The notes beneath the pieces are model-generated. The model saw nothing but the letters and a program-made list of their open reading frames with translations, was not told the DNA's origin and did not search any database. From positions 62,001 through 126,000 of the forward strand of contig NZ_BOPF01000016.1 of NCBI RefSeq assembly GCF_016863615.1: a stretch of 64,000 bases of DNA. The letters are read 5' to 3'. Made by a program: the position numbers and the translations under genes. Positions 45,378 to 53,614 of this stretch are shown piece by piece. This DNA comes from Virgisporangium aliadipatigenens (GTDB taxonomy: Bacteria; Actinomycetota; Actinomycetes; Mycobacteriales; Micromonosporaceae). Every line of letters begins with the position of its first letter. Positions within the stretch are counted from its first letter, which is position 1.

Positions 45378-46864
45378 AGGTCGCCCTGATCAACGAGGGG
45401 ACCTACCCCTACGCGGCCGGGGGCGTGAGCACCTGGTGCGACCAGCTCGTGCGCGGGCTGAACGACGTCACCTGGGCGCTGCTGTCCATCACGGCCGGCG
45501 ACGCCCCGCCACCGGCGACGCCGCTACCGTCCAATGTGGACGTCCTGCTGCCGGTGCCGGTGTGGGGCGCGGCCCGCCCGGCCCGGTACGCGGCCGAACG
45601 CGCGGCCGCCCGGATGTGCCGCGGCATGCTCGGCGACACCCCGGCACACCTGGCGGTCTTCGCCGAAGGGCTGCGGGAGCTGGCGTTCGTCGCGGCGAGC
45701 GGGCGCTGGTGGCTGCCCGGGGCCGGACGCCGGGGCCTGCCCCGCCCGCGCCGCCTGCCGGCGACGAACGGGCACCGCCCGCCGACCGCGCGGATCGGCC
45801 GCCACCCGCTCGCCGGGGTGCCGCTCGCCGACATCCTGCTCGACGCGTGGGCCGGTAGCCCGGCGCTGCCGCCGTTGACGCTGCGCGACGCCGACGACGC
45901 GGCGGTCCTGCTGGAACAGGCGACCCGCCCGCTCGCGGCCCTACCGTCCGATGTGGACCTGTGCCACGCCAACGCCGGCGGCCTCTCCGCGCTCGTGGCG
46001 CTCGGGGCGCGCTGGCGCGACGGCATCCCGTTCGCGCTCACCGAGCACGGGGTGTACCTGCGCGAGCGGTACTTCTCCACCACGGGACTGGCACCGGGCG
46101 TGAAGGCCGCGCTGCTGCGCTTCCACCGCGCGCTGACCCGCCTCGCGTACACCGAGGCGGCCCTGATCGCCCCGGTGAGCGAGTTCAACCGCCGGTGGGA
46201 GCTGCGGCACGGCGCCGACCCGTCGCGCGTCGTCGTCATCCCGAACGGCGTCGACCCGCAGCGCTTCCCTTTGCTGACAGGCGAACCGGAGCAGCCCACG
46301 ATCGCCTGGGTCGGCCGGATCGACCCGCTGAAGGACCTGGAGACGCTGATCCGCGCGTTCGGGTACGTGCGGGCGTGGCTCCCGACCGCCCGGCTGCACC
46401 TCGCGGGGCCGGTGCCGGCGGGCAACGAGGCCTACGCCGAGACCTGCCGCCGCCTCGCGAACGACCTCGGCGTGGCCGCCGCGGTGACGTTCGCGGGGCC
46501 GGTCGCCTCCAGTCGCGAGGCCTTCGCCGCCGGACACGTCGCCGCGCTGTCCAGCGTCTCCGAGGGCATGCCGTACACCGTCATCGAGGCGATGATGTGC
46601 GGCCGCGCGACGGTCAGCACCGACGTCGGCGGGGTGGCCGACACGGTCGGCGACGCGGGTGTCGTCGTCCCGCCGCGCGACCCGGTGGCGCTGGCCCACG
46701 CGTGCCTGCGCCTGCTCACCGAGCACGACCTGCGCGCCGACCTCGCGCGACGCGGCCGCGAACGGGCCCTCGCGCAGTTCACGCTCGACCGGTGCGTGTC
46801 GGCCTATCGGGCGCACTACCGGGCCGTCGCCGGCCGTCGCCGGCTTCCCGCGGAGGTGGATTGA
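45374..46864 (+). CDS. GT4 glycosyltransferase, PelF-like
   Basis: 496 residues. The N-terminal EGTYPYAAGGVSTW (8-21) and TEHGVYLRERYF (~223) are the signatures of PelF, the cytoplasmic UDP-GalNAc-dependent polymerase of the Pel system. The C-terminal Rossmann half has VGRIDPLKDLETLI (~313) and the GT4 E-x7-E motif in SEGMPYTVIEAMMCG (~395). An insertion of ~100 residues between the first Rossmann strands is rich in Arg and Pro (near 120-165) and may differ from PelF. It should polymerise the sugar chain at the membrane with the next gene product. Start and stop overlap both neighbours. Confidence 0.87.
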   Translation: MKVALINEGTYPYAAGGVSTWCDQLVRGLNDVTWALLSITAGDAPPPATPLPSNVDVLLPVPVWGAARPARYAAERAAARMCRGMLGDTPAHLAVFAEGLRELAFVAASGRWWLPGAGRRGLPRPRRLPATNGHRPPTARIGRHPLAGVPLADILLDAWAGSPALPPLTLRDADDAAVLLEQATRPLAALPSDVDLCHANAGGLSALVALGARWRDGIPFALTEHGVYLRERYFSTTGLAPGVKAALLRFHRALTRLAYTEAALIAPVSEFNRRWELRHGADPSRVVVIPNGVDPQRFPLLTGEPEQPTIAWVGRIDPLKDLETLIRAFGYVRAWLPTARLHLAGPVPAGNEAYAETCRRLANDLGVAAAVTFAGPVASSREAFAAGHVAALSSVSEGMPYTVIEAMMCGRATVSTDVGGVADTVGDAGVVVPPRDPVALAHACLRLLTEHDLRADLARRGRERALAQFTLDRCVSAYRAHYRAVAGRRRLPAEVD

Positions 46865-48255
46865 TGGGTGCCCCGGCGGTGCTTCCCGGCGGCGACGCCG
46901 CGCCCGGCTGGCCGGTCATCCCCGGCCTCGCGCCGGCGGTGTCCACTGTGGACAGCGAACGGTACACGGAGCTGCGGCAGCGCCTCACCGAACTGGTGCG
47001 CGCCGCCGTCGACGTCGACGAGGTCGCCGCACACCTGGAAGCGGGCGGGATCAACGACCGCATCGCGCTGCGCGAGTACGGGGAGGAGAGCGTGTTCGCA
47101 CTCGCCGCGCGGCTGCGGGCCGACATCGGGACCGGCCCCGCCGCTGCCGCACCGGCCGCCGGCCGGACCGACGGGTTCGTCGAACTCGTGGTGACCACGC
47201 TCGTGCGGGCCGCCCTGTATCTCACGCCGGCCGTCGTGGCCGTCGGCGGCGCGGAGTGGTTCGTCGGGCTGCCGGCGCCGGCCGGTGCCGGTGCGCTCAT
47301 CTTCGGCTGGGCCACCGGGCAGGCGCTGGCGTTCCTGGGCTACCGGGCGTTGGGCGGTGCCGGGCCGGCCCGCGCGGCACGGCTGCTCGCGGGCGGGTTC
47401 GGGGTGGCGGCCGCGGGCTGGGTCGCGCTGATGCTCATGCTCGGCGTCACCGAACCCTGGCCGCACGTGGTGGCGCTCGGGCAGCTGGCGCTGTTCGCCG
47501 CGACCGGCGTCGCCCTCGTCACCGGCCAGGAGACGCGGGTGCTCGTGGCGGCGTCCACGGTCTGGTTCGCCACGCTGGCGCTGTCGCACGGGGCCGGGCT
47601 GCTCGGGCTGTGGCTGCTGGCGTTCGGGGTGCTGGTCGTGGTCATCGTGGCGTTCGCGCCGGCGTTCGGGACGGCGGCCCGCTTCCGGCCGGCACCGGGG
47701 GAGGCCGGCTCCGCCCTGGCGCACGGCGCCGTCGGCGCGGGACAGGCCGTCCTGTTCGCCTCGGTGGTGCTCGCGGGCTCCGATCCGGCGTTGGTGCCGG
47801 CGGCGGCCGTTCCGCTGCTCGTCGGGGTGCCCGTCGCCGAGCTGGTGCTCATCTGGCACCAGCGCCGCGTCGCCGGAACGCGCGCCGCGCTCACCGACCG
47901 GCGCGTGTACGTGCGGCGGCTGACGAAGGTCGCGCTCGCCACCGTGGCGGTGCTCGCGGCGCCGGTCGTCGCCGGGTGCGTGCTGACGGTGGCCGGCACC
48001 GGGCGGTTCGCGGCGGGCGTGCTGGTGACCGGAGTGTTCGCGCTGTGCCTGGTGCTGGTCGCGCACCGCCGCCTCGGGCTGGCCGGCCTGCTGGTCTGGT
48101 GGCCGGCGGTCCTCGTCGGGGTGCTGTACCGCGCGGTCCCGGGCGCCGAACGGTCCTTTGTGGACACTCTCGTCGCGATAGTGCTCATCGCGGTCTGCCT
48201 GCCGGCGCTCGGCGTCGTGACGATGGTGCTGCGCGACCGGTGGAGCTACCGGTGA
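46864..48255 (+). CDS. Polytopic membrane protein of the exopolysaccharide operon
   Basis: 463 residues. A ~110-residue cytoplasmic N-terminus (ELRQRLTELVRAAVDVDEVA, GINDRIALREYGEESVFAL) precedes about eleven hydrophobic helices. No flippase or synthase motif that I can name. By position between the PelF-like transferase and the hydrolases, it is the likely export channel or PelG-like partner; PelG itself is a 12-helix MOP-like protein, so functional analogy is inferred from topology only. The stop of the transferase overlaps this ATG by one base (TGATG). Confidence 0.72.
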   Translation: MGAPAVLPGGDAAPGWPVIPGLAPAVSTVDSERYTELRQRLTELVRAAVDVDEVAAHLEAGGINDRIALREYGEESVFALAARLRADIGTGPAAAAPAAGRTDGFVELVVTTLVRAALYLTPAVVAVGGAEWFVGLPAPAGAGALIFGWATGQALAFLGYRALGGAGPARAARLLAGGFGVAAAGWVALMLMLGVTEPWPHVVALGQLALFAATGVALVTGQETRVLVAASTVWFATLALSHGAGLLGLWLLAFGVLVVVIVAFAPAFGTAARFRPAPGEAGSALAHGAVGAGQAVLFASVVLAGSDPALVPAAAVPLLVGVPVAELVLIWHQRRVAGTRAALTDRRVYVRRLTKVALATVAVLAAPVVAGCVLTVAGTGRFAAGVLVTGVFALCLVLVAHRRLGLAGLLVWWPAVLVGVLYRAVPGAERSFVDTLVAIVLIAVCLPALGVVTMVLRDRWSYR

Positions 48256-48884
48256 CCGTGCTGCTGCCGCTGTACGTGTACCCGGCCGACGACCCCGGGG
48301 CGTGGACCGGCGCGGCGCGGTACGGCCCGGCCGTCACGGCCGTGGTGAACGTCCACAACGGCCCCGGCGACGGGTACGACCCCGAGTACGGGCGCGCCAC
48401 CCTGGCCCTCGCGAACGCCGGCGCCGGCCGGCTCGGCTACGTCGATCTGGGCTACGCGAGGCGTTCCCTCGAAAAGGTCCACGCGGACATCGCGGGGTGG
48501 CGACGGTATCCGGTGGACGGCGTCTTCTTCGACCAGGTGCCGGCGGACGCTGCCGCGCTGGCGTGGGTCGGCCGCGCCCTCGCCCCGGCCGGCGGCCGCG
48601 TCGTCCTCAACCCCGGTGTGCGGCCCGCCCCCGGCTACGCGGCGCTCGCGGACCTGGTGTGCACGTTCGAGGGGCCGTGGCCGGTGTACCGGACGGAGCC
48701 CGCCGAGCCGGACTGGCCCAACGCCGCGCACCTCGTGTACGCCGTGCCGCCGGAGGAGATCGCCGCCGCCGGGCGGATCCTGCACCGGCGCGTGGCGCAC
48801 GGACTGGTGACCGACCTCGACATGCCGAACCCCTACGCGGGGCTGCCCGCCCCGATGCGCGGCACCGCCCCCGCCCCGCGATGA
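48252..48884 (+). CDS. Spherulin-4/Sph3-like glycoside hydrolase (GH135 type)
   Basis: 210 residues. LLPLYVYPADDPGAWTGAA at the start, VVNVHNGPGDGYDPEY, LGYVDLGYARRSLEKVHADI and VDGVFFDQVPAD (~89-97) follow the spherulation-specific family 4 pattern, a TIM barrel with catalytic acids at strand ends. Sph3 from Aspergillus is an endo-GalNAc hydrolase needed for galactosaminogalactan synthesis. No signal peptide is visible, so it may act in the cytoplasm or be exported unusually; Sph3 in fungi is membrane-tethered. The start overlaps the previous gene as GTGA. Confidence 0.83.
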   Translation: MTVLLPLYVYPADDPGAWTGAARYGPAVTAVVNVHNGPGDGYDPEYGRATLALANAGAGRLGYVDLGYARRSLEKVHADIAGWRRYPVDGVFFDQVPADAAALAWVGRALAPAGGRVVLNPGVRPAPGYAALADLVCTFEGPWPVYRTEPAEPDWPNAAHLVYAVPPEEIAAAGRILHRRVAHGLVTDLDMPNPYAGLPAPMRGTAPAPR

Positions 48885-50002
48885 CCGAACCCCGCCCGCC
48901 CGGCCCGCCGGACCGACAGCCGCCCGACGGCGCGGTGCCGCTGTCCGACGCCGCCGCGGTGCCGCCGTCCGCGCCCGACCGGCCGGATGAGCCGTCCGCG
49001 GCGCACGAGCCGTCAGCGTCGGACGGGGCGTCCTCGGCCGCTGTGCCGAAGGGGTGGCCCGGCCACCGGGTGCGGGTGATCGCGGCGTGCGTGGCCGTCG
49101 CCGTTCTGCTCGCCGGCGTCGCCGCCTGGGCGCTGTGGCCGCGCGGCGGGCCGGGTCCGGATCGCGCCGCGCCGACCGCCACCCCCGGCGTCCCCGGGCT
49201 GGACGGCTCGGGTCCGCAACCCGGCGACCCGGGCAGCCCCTCCGACGCCATGGGCTCCGGCTCGCCGGTGCCGAGCGGTCCGGTCCCGCCCACCCCGGCC
49301 GGTGGCTGGTGGCGGCCGGCCCCCGGGCTCGCCTGGCAGTGGCAGTTGACGGGGCCGGTCGACCGCTCGGTGGACGTTCCCGTGTACGACGTGGACGCGG
49401 TCGAGACGTCGGCGGCCGACGTGGCGGCGCTGCACGCGGCCGGGCGCAAGGTGATCTGCTACGTCAACGCCGGCGCGTACGAGGACTGGCGCCCGGACAA
49501 GGCATCCTTCCCCACCGAGGTGCTCGGCGCCGGCCTCGACGGCTGGCCCGGCGAACGCTGGCTCGACATCAGGCGCTGGGACGTCCTCGGCCCCCTGATG
49601 AGCGCCCGCTTCGAGGTGTGCCGGAGCAAGGGGTTCGACGCCGTCGAGCCGGACAACGTCGACGGCTACGCCAACGCGTCCGGCTTCCCGCTGAGCGCCG
49701 CGGACCAGCTGACCTACAACCGGCGCCTGGCCGAACTGGCCCACGGCAAGGGGCTGGCGATCGGCCTCAAGAACGACGTCGAGCAGGCCGCCGCCCTGGA
49801 ACCCGCCTTCGACTTCGCCGTCAACGAGGAGTGCGTGGAGTACGAGGAGTGCGGGCAGCTGCGGCCGTTCATCGCGGCGGGCAAGCCGGTCTTCCACGTC
49901 GAGTACTCCGACGGGTCGTCGTTTTGCGCGCAGACGAAGGGGTACGGGTTCTCCTCGATGCGCAAGAAGGAGGACCTCGACGCGTGGCGGGAGCCCTGCT
50001 GA
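48881..50002 (+). CDS. Membrane-anchored GH114 endo-alpha-galactosaminidase-like protein
   Basis: 373 residues. A Pro/Ala-rich cytoplasmic tail (1-60), one membrane helix (VIAACVAVAVLLAGVAAWAL, ~65-84) and a Pro/Gly linker place the enzyme outside the cell. The catalytic domain carries GH114 motifs: WQWQLTG, VICYVNAGAYEDWRPD, GFDAVEPDNVDGY (~250) and GLKNDVEQ (~294), followed by NEECVEYEECG. Ega3 of Aspergillus is the fungal counterpart and cleaves alpha-1,4-galactosamine chains; the hydrolase of PelA is related. It would trim or release polymer. Overlaps both neighbours (ATGA upstream, one base downstream). Confidence 0.88.
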   Translation: MTEPRPPGPPDRQPPDGAVPLSDAAAVPPSAPDRPDEPSAAHEPSASDGASSAAVPKGWPGHRVRVIAACVAVAVLLAGVAAWALWPRGGPGPDRAAPTATPGVPGLDGSGPQPGDPGSPSDAMGSGSPVPSGPVPPTPAGGWWRPAPGLAWQWQLTGPVDRSVDVPVYDVDAVETSAADVAALHAAGRKVICYVNAGAYEDWRPDKASFPTEVLGAGLDGWPGERWLDIRRWDVLGPLMSARFEVCRSKGFDAVEPDNVDGYANASGFPLSAADQLTYNRRLAELAHGKGLAIGLKNDVEQAAALEPAFDFAVNEECVEYEECGQLRPFIAAGKPVFHVEYSDGSSFCAQTKGYGFSSMRKKEDLDAWREPC

Positions 50003-50454
50003 TGCAGACGTTCCTGCCGTATGCGGACTTCGCCGACTCGGCCCGCGCGCTCGACCCGAAGCGGCTCGGCAAGCAGCGCGTGGAGACGCTGCAGGTGCTG
50101 CGCGGCCTCACCGTCGCGAACTACGGCTGGCGGCACCATCCGGCCGTGAAGATGTGGCACGGGTACACCGAGGCGCTGGTGCGCTACGGGCTTGAGATGT
50201 GCGCGGCGTGGCGCGCCACCGGCCGGGCCGACACCGTGGCGGACACGCTGCGCACGGAGTACGACCGCCCGGTGCGCACCCAGGCCGAACTGGCGCGCGT
50301 GGCGGCGTTGCCGCCGTGGCTGGGCGATGCGGCGTTCCACCGGAGTCACCGCTCGTCGCTGCTGCGCAAGGACCCGGCCCACTACCGTCCGCTGTGGCCG
50401 GATGACCCGGACGACCTGGACTACGTCTGGCCGACCCCGGGCATCGACGCGTGA
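50002..50454 (+). CDS. MSMEG_6728-type small protein
   Basis: 150 residues. MQTFLPYADFADSARALDPKRLGKQRVETLQVLRGL at the start and WLGDAAFHRSHRSSLLRKDP later are diagnostic of a conserved actinobacterial family of unknown role. The LGKQRVE segment resembles pyrimidine-dimer glycosylase-type proteins. It overlaps the GH114 gene by one base (TGATG), so it is translated from the exopolysaccharide mRNA, but a link to that pathway is not evident. Confidence 0.78.
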   Translation: MQTFLPYADFADSARALDPKRLGKQRVETLQVLRGLTVANYGWRHHPAVKMWHGYTEALVRYGLEMCAAWRATGRADTVADTLRTEYDRPVRTQAELARVAALPPWLGDAAFHRSHRSSLLRKDPAHYRPLWPDDPDDLDYVWPTPGIDA

Positions 50455-50513
50455 CCGTACCTCCCCGGGTAGCCTCGCCCGGGTAACGAAGATCCTGGGG
50501 AGGCACAAAAATC

Positions 50514-51521
50514 ATGGGGACGGAAATGACGCGACGAGCGGCGATCGTGACGGGAGCGGCGGCCGCGGCCGTCGGCGCCGTCGGGGCGCCCGCACTGGCG
50601 GCCCCCGCACCGGGCACCGACCGCGACGCGACCGGCAAGATCCGGCACCGGTACACCAAGCAGAGCACCAAGGCCGGCGGCAACTGGTACTCGCACGTGG
50701 CGCTGATCGGCGCGGACGCGAGCGTCACCCCGATCATCGAGGACGAGGCAGACTTCGTCGTGCACGGCTACAGCGTGCAGAAGCTGTTCGTGGCGACGGC
50801 GGTGCTGGACAAGGTCGACCGCGGCGCGCTGACCATGGACACCAAGGTGACCCTGACGCCGGAGATCATTCTCGGCGGTTCCGGCATCTACCACCTGCAG
50901 AAGACCTACGGCGACCAGCTGACCGTGGCGGGCTTCCTCACCGCGATGCTGCTCGTGTCGGACAACACCGCCGTGCGCCTGTGCGGGCTGGTCTGCCCGG
51001 CCGCGGAGATCAACGCGACGCTCGAGGCGAAGGGCTTCGTCTCCAGCCGGGTCGAGCCGGTGGCCAACCCCAACCGGTTCTTCCTCGGGGTTACGACGCC
51101 GCGTGAGACGCACCAGTTGCTGCACCGCCTGTCGCAGGGCACCCTGCTGTCGCCGGCCTCGACCGCGTTCATGCTGGGCGTGCTGCGCTGGACGAGCGGC
51201 TACCACGACGGGATCCGCCGCAACATGTCCTCGTGGGAACGCGACCGCGTGGCGACCAAGTACGGCGCGGACTTCAACACCCTCGGCGCGTCCCGGCACG
51301 AGGCGGGGATCATGTTCGGCAGCGACGGTGCGCCGGTGCTGACCTACGCGTTCTTCGCCGAAGGGCTGGCCGAGCTGGACAACTACGGCGCCACGCACCC
51401 GGCCGTCGAGGCGCACGCGGTGCTGGGGCGCACGATGTTCGACACGGTCGCCGCGGCGACCGCACCGGGCGCGCGGTCGCGGCAGCCGCTGCGCCCGTAC
51501 AACTACACCGACACCGCCTGA
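50514..51521 (+). CDS. Secreted class A beta-lactamase-fold serine hydrolase
   Basis: 335 residues with a Tat-type signal (TRRAAIVTGAAAAAVGAVGAPALA). The SxxK motif is SVQK in HGYSVQKLF, SDN occurs in LLVSDNTAVRL, and the third motif is KYG where KTG is usual. This points to a beta-lactamase/DD-peptidase-like enzyme with altered specificity, or a non-lactamase. The gene has GGGGAGG ten bases before the ATG and its own spacing from the upstream operon. Activity on beta-lactams cannot be predicted. Confidence 0.82.
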   Translation: MGTEMTRRAAIVTGAAAAAVGAVGAPALAAPAPGTDRDATGKIRHRYTKQSTKAGGNWYSHVALIGADASVTPIIEDEADFVVHGYSVQKLFVATAVLDKVDRGALTMDTKVTLTPEIILGGSGIYHLQKTYGDQLTVAGFLTAMLLVSDNTAVRLCGLVCPAAEINATLEAKGFVSSRVEPVANPNRFFLGVTTPRETHQLLHRLSQGTLLSPASTAFMLGVLRWTSGYHDGIRRNMSSWERDRVATKYGADFNTLGASRHEAGIMFGSDGAPVLTYAFFAEGLAELDNYGATHPAVEAHAVLGRTMFDTVAAATAPGARSRQPLRPYNYTDTA

Positions 51522-51530
51522 GTTTTCACC

Positions 51531-51580
51531 CGGTCCTGCGGGGCGGACGGCTTCTGCAACCGCCCGCCACCGCAGGACCG
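51531..51580. terminator. Bidirectional hairpin between convergent genes
   Basis: CGGTCCTGCGG (51531-51541) pairs with 51570-51580, with an inner GGCGG/CCGCC extension. It lies between the convergent stops of the serine hydrolase and nagA and can serve both. Confidence 0.7.
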
Positions 51581-51599
51581 CGCGACCCCACCCCCGGGG

Positions 51600-52700
51600 T
51601 CAGACCAGGACGTCCACGACGTCGAGGTCGTCATTGAGCACCACGAGGTCCGCCCGGAATCCCGGCTCGATCCGGCCGCGGTCCGTCAGGCCCAGCACGC
51701 GCGCCGGCATCGTGGACGCGGCCACCGAAGCGGCCTCCACGGTCAGGCCGACCTCGCGTACCGCGCGGCGCACGGCGTCCTCCATGGTGAGCGTGCTGCC
51801 GGCGAGCGCGCCGTCGCGCGCCAGCCGGGCCTGCCCGTCGCGGACCGTGACCTCCTGGCCGCCGAGCACGTAGGAGCCGTCCGGCCGGCCGGTGGCGTCG
51901 ATGGCGTCGGTGACCAGGACGATCGGGCCGTGCGCGAGCAGCCGCACCGCGCCGGCGTGCAGGTGCACCCCGTCGTTGATCGCCTCGCAGGGGACCCCCG
52001 CGTCCAGCGCCGCCGGGACGATGCCGGGTTCGCGGTGGTGCAGTGGGCGCATGCCGTTGAACGCGTGCGTCACCAGCGACGCGCCGCGTGCGAAAGCCGC
52101 CGCCGCCTCGTCGTAGCGGGCATCGGAGTGGCCGACGGCGGCCACCACGCCCGCCTCGCGGAGCTGGTCGACGAGTTCCAGCGCGCCGGGCAGTTCCGGG
52201 GCGACGGTGACCACCCGGACGTGACCCTGCGCCGCCTTGAGCAGCGTGGCCATCACCTCGGCGTCGGGCGTGAGCAGGTGATCGGGATGCTGGGCACCGC
52301 ACCGGGCGTGGGACAGGAACGGTCCCTCCAGGTGCGCGCCGAGGACCAGGGGGGAGTCCTCGGCCCGCGCCGCCACCCAGCGGAGCTGTTCGCTCAGGGT
52401 GTCGACCGGTGCGGTGACCAGCGAGATCAACGTGCCCGTGGTGCCGTGGGCGTGATGGAACGCCACCCCGGCGGCGAGATCCTCGGGGGAGGCCCCGAAG
52501 TCGTGGCCGCCGCCGCCGTGGACGTGCAGGTCGATGTAGCCGGGCAGCAGCCACGCGCCGCCCAGGTCGCGCACGCCGGTGGATCCCGCGGGCGGCGAAC
52601 CGGCACCCACACCGGTGATCACGCCCCCGTCGAAAGAAACCCAACCAGGCGCGAGCACACCCTCCCGGGTCACGACCCGGGCCCCCGTCAGCGTGGTCAT
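51600..52700 (-). CDS. nagA: N-acetylglucosamine-6-phosphate deacetylase
   Basis: 366 residues. Amidohydrolase-fold motifs: YIDLHVHGGGGHDFG (metal), HLEGPFLSHARCGAQH, VGHSDARYDEAAAAF, THAFNGMRPLHHREPG, and LVTDAIDATGRPDG with the catalytic Asp. The enzyme converts GlcNAc-6-P to GlcN-6-P and acetate. It is the last gene of a five-gene amino-sugar operon and overlaps murQ by four bases (ATGA). Confidence 0.93.
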   Translation of the reverse strand: MTTLTGARVVTREGVLAPGWVSFDGGVITGVGAGSPPAGSTGVRDLGGAWLLPGYIDLHVHGGGGHDFGASPEDLAAGVAFHHAHGTTGTLISLVTAPVDTLSEQLRWVAARAEDSPLVLGAHLEGPFLSHARCGAQHPDHLLTPDAEVMATLLKAAQGHVRVVTVAPELPGALELVDQLREAGVVAAVGHSDARYDEAAAAFARGASLVTHAFNGMRPLHHREPGIVPAALDAGVPCEAINDGVHLHAGAVRLLAHGPIVLVTDAIDATGRPDGSYVLGGQEVTVRDGQARLARDGALAGSTLTMEDAVRRAVREVGLTVEAASVAASTMPARVLGLTDRGRIEPGFRADLVVLNDDLDVVDVLV

Positions 52701-53614
52701 ACTGCGGCCCCGCTCCGCTCGCCGGCGACACGAGGGGCGAAGGCGTCGAGCGCGCCGCGCAGGGTCGGATGGGCGGCCGCGGCCTCGACGGCGGCCTCCG
52801 GCGCGAGATCGCCGACGATCGTGAGAACGGCGGCACGGGCGTTCCAGCGGCAGCGTTCGAGCGCGTCCCGGGCCTGTTGCTCGGTGCAGCCGGCGATGCC
52901 GGCGACGAGGCCTGCGGAGCGGTCGCGGAGTTTGGCGTTGGCGGGCACGACGTCCACCATGACATCCCCGTGAACCCGCCCGAGCCGCACCATGGCCGCC
53001 GTGGTGATCGCGTCGAGTGCGAGCTTCTGCGCCGTGCCGGCCGTGAGGCGGGTCGAACCGCGCAGCACCTCCGGGCCGACCTCGATCTCGACGGCGACGT
53101 CGGCGAGTTCGGCCAGCGGGCTGCCGGTGCGCGCGGTGACGGCGACGACGGCGGCGCCCAGTTCGCGGGCGGCCAACGCGGCGGCGATCGTGTACGGCGT
53201 GCGCCCGCTCGCCGCGACGGCCACCAGGACGCCGTTGCCGCGCAGGCCGGTGGCGAGCAGGTCGCGGCGGCCGGCGTCGGCGTCGTCCTCGTCGTAGTCG
53301 GTCCCCGGGCCGCCGGAGGAGCCGCCGCCGGCCGTCCGCCCGACGATCCGGTCCACGGGCAGGCCGAAGGTGCCGGGCAACTCGGCGGCCTGCAGGACGG
53401 CGAGCCGACCGGACGTGCCGGCGCCGAGCAGGACCAGGCGGGCGCCGGATTCGGTGCCGGCGGCGAGGCCGCCGGCGGCGGAGAGGCGGGTGGCGATCAG
53501 TTCCGCGGCGGCCACGAGAGCGGGCGTCGCGGCGCGCACCGCCGGCACCACCCGCGCCTCGTTGTCCAGGAGCGCCGCGACGACGCCGTCGGTGGGCAGG
53601 AGGTCGAGTTCCAT
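52697..53614 (-). CDS. murQ: N-acetylmuramic acid 6-phosphate etherase
   Basis: 305 residues. SIS-domain motifs typical of MurQ: LLGAGTSGRLAVLQAAELPGTFG, AVAASGRTPYTIAAALAARELG, and RLTAGTAQKLALDAITTAAMVRLG. MurQ splits MurNAc-6-P into GlcNAc-6-P and D-lactate, and GlcNAc-6-P then goes to NagA next door. This supports a peptidoglycan recycling role for the operon. It overlaps both neighbours (TGATG and ATGA). Confidence 0.93.
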   Translation of the reverse strand: MELDLLPTDGVVAALLDNEARVVPAVRAATPALVAAAELIATRLSAAGGLAAGTESGARLVLLGAGTSGRLAVLQAAELPGTFGLPVDRIVGRTAGGGSSGGPGTDYDEDDADAGRRDLLATGLRGNGVLVAVAASGRTPYTIAAALAARELGAAVVAVTARTGSPLAELADVAVEIEVGPEVLRGSTRLTAGTAQKLALDAITTAAMVRLGRVHGDVMVDVVPANAKLRDRSAGLVAGIAGCTEQQARDALERCRWNARAAVLTIVGDLAPEAAVEAAAAHPTLRGALDAFAPRVAGERSGAAV

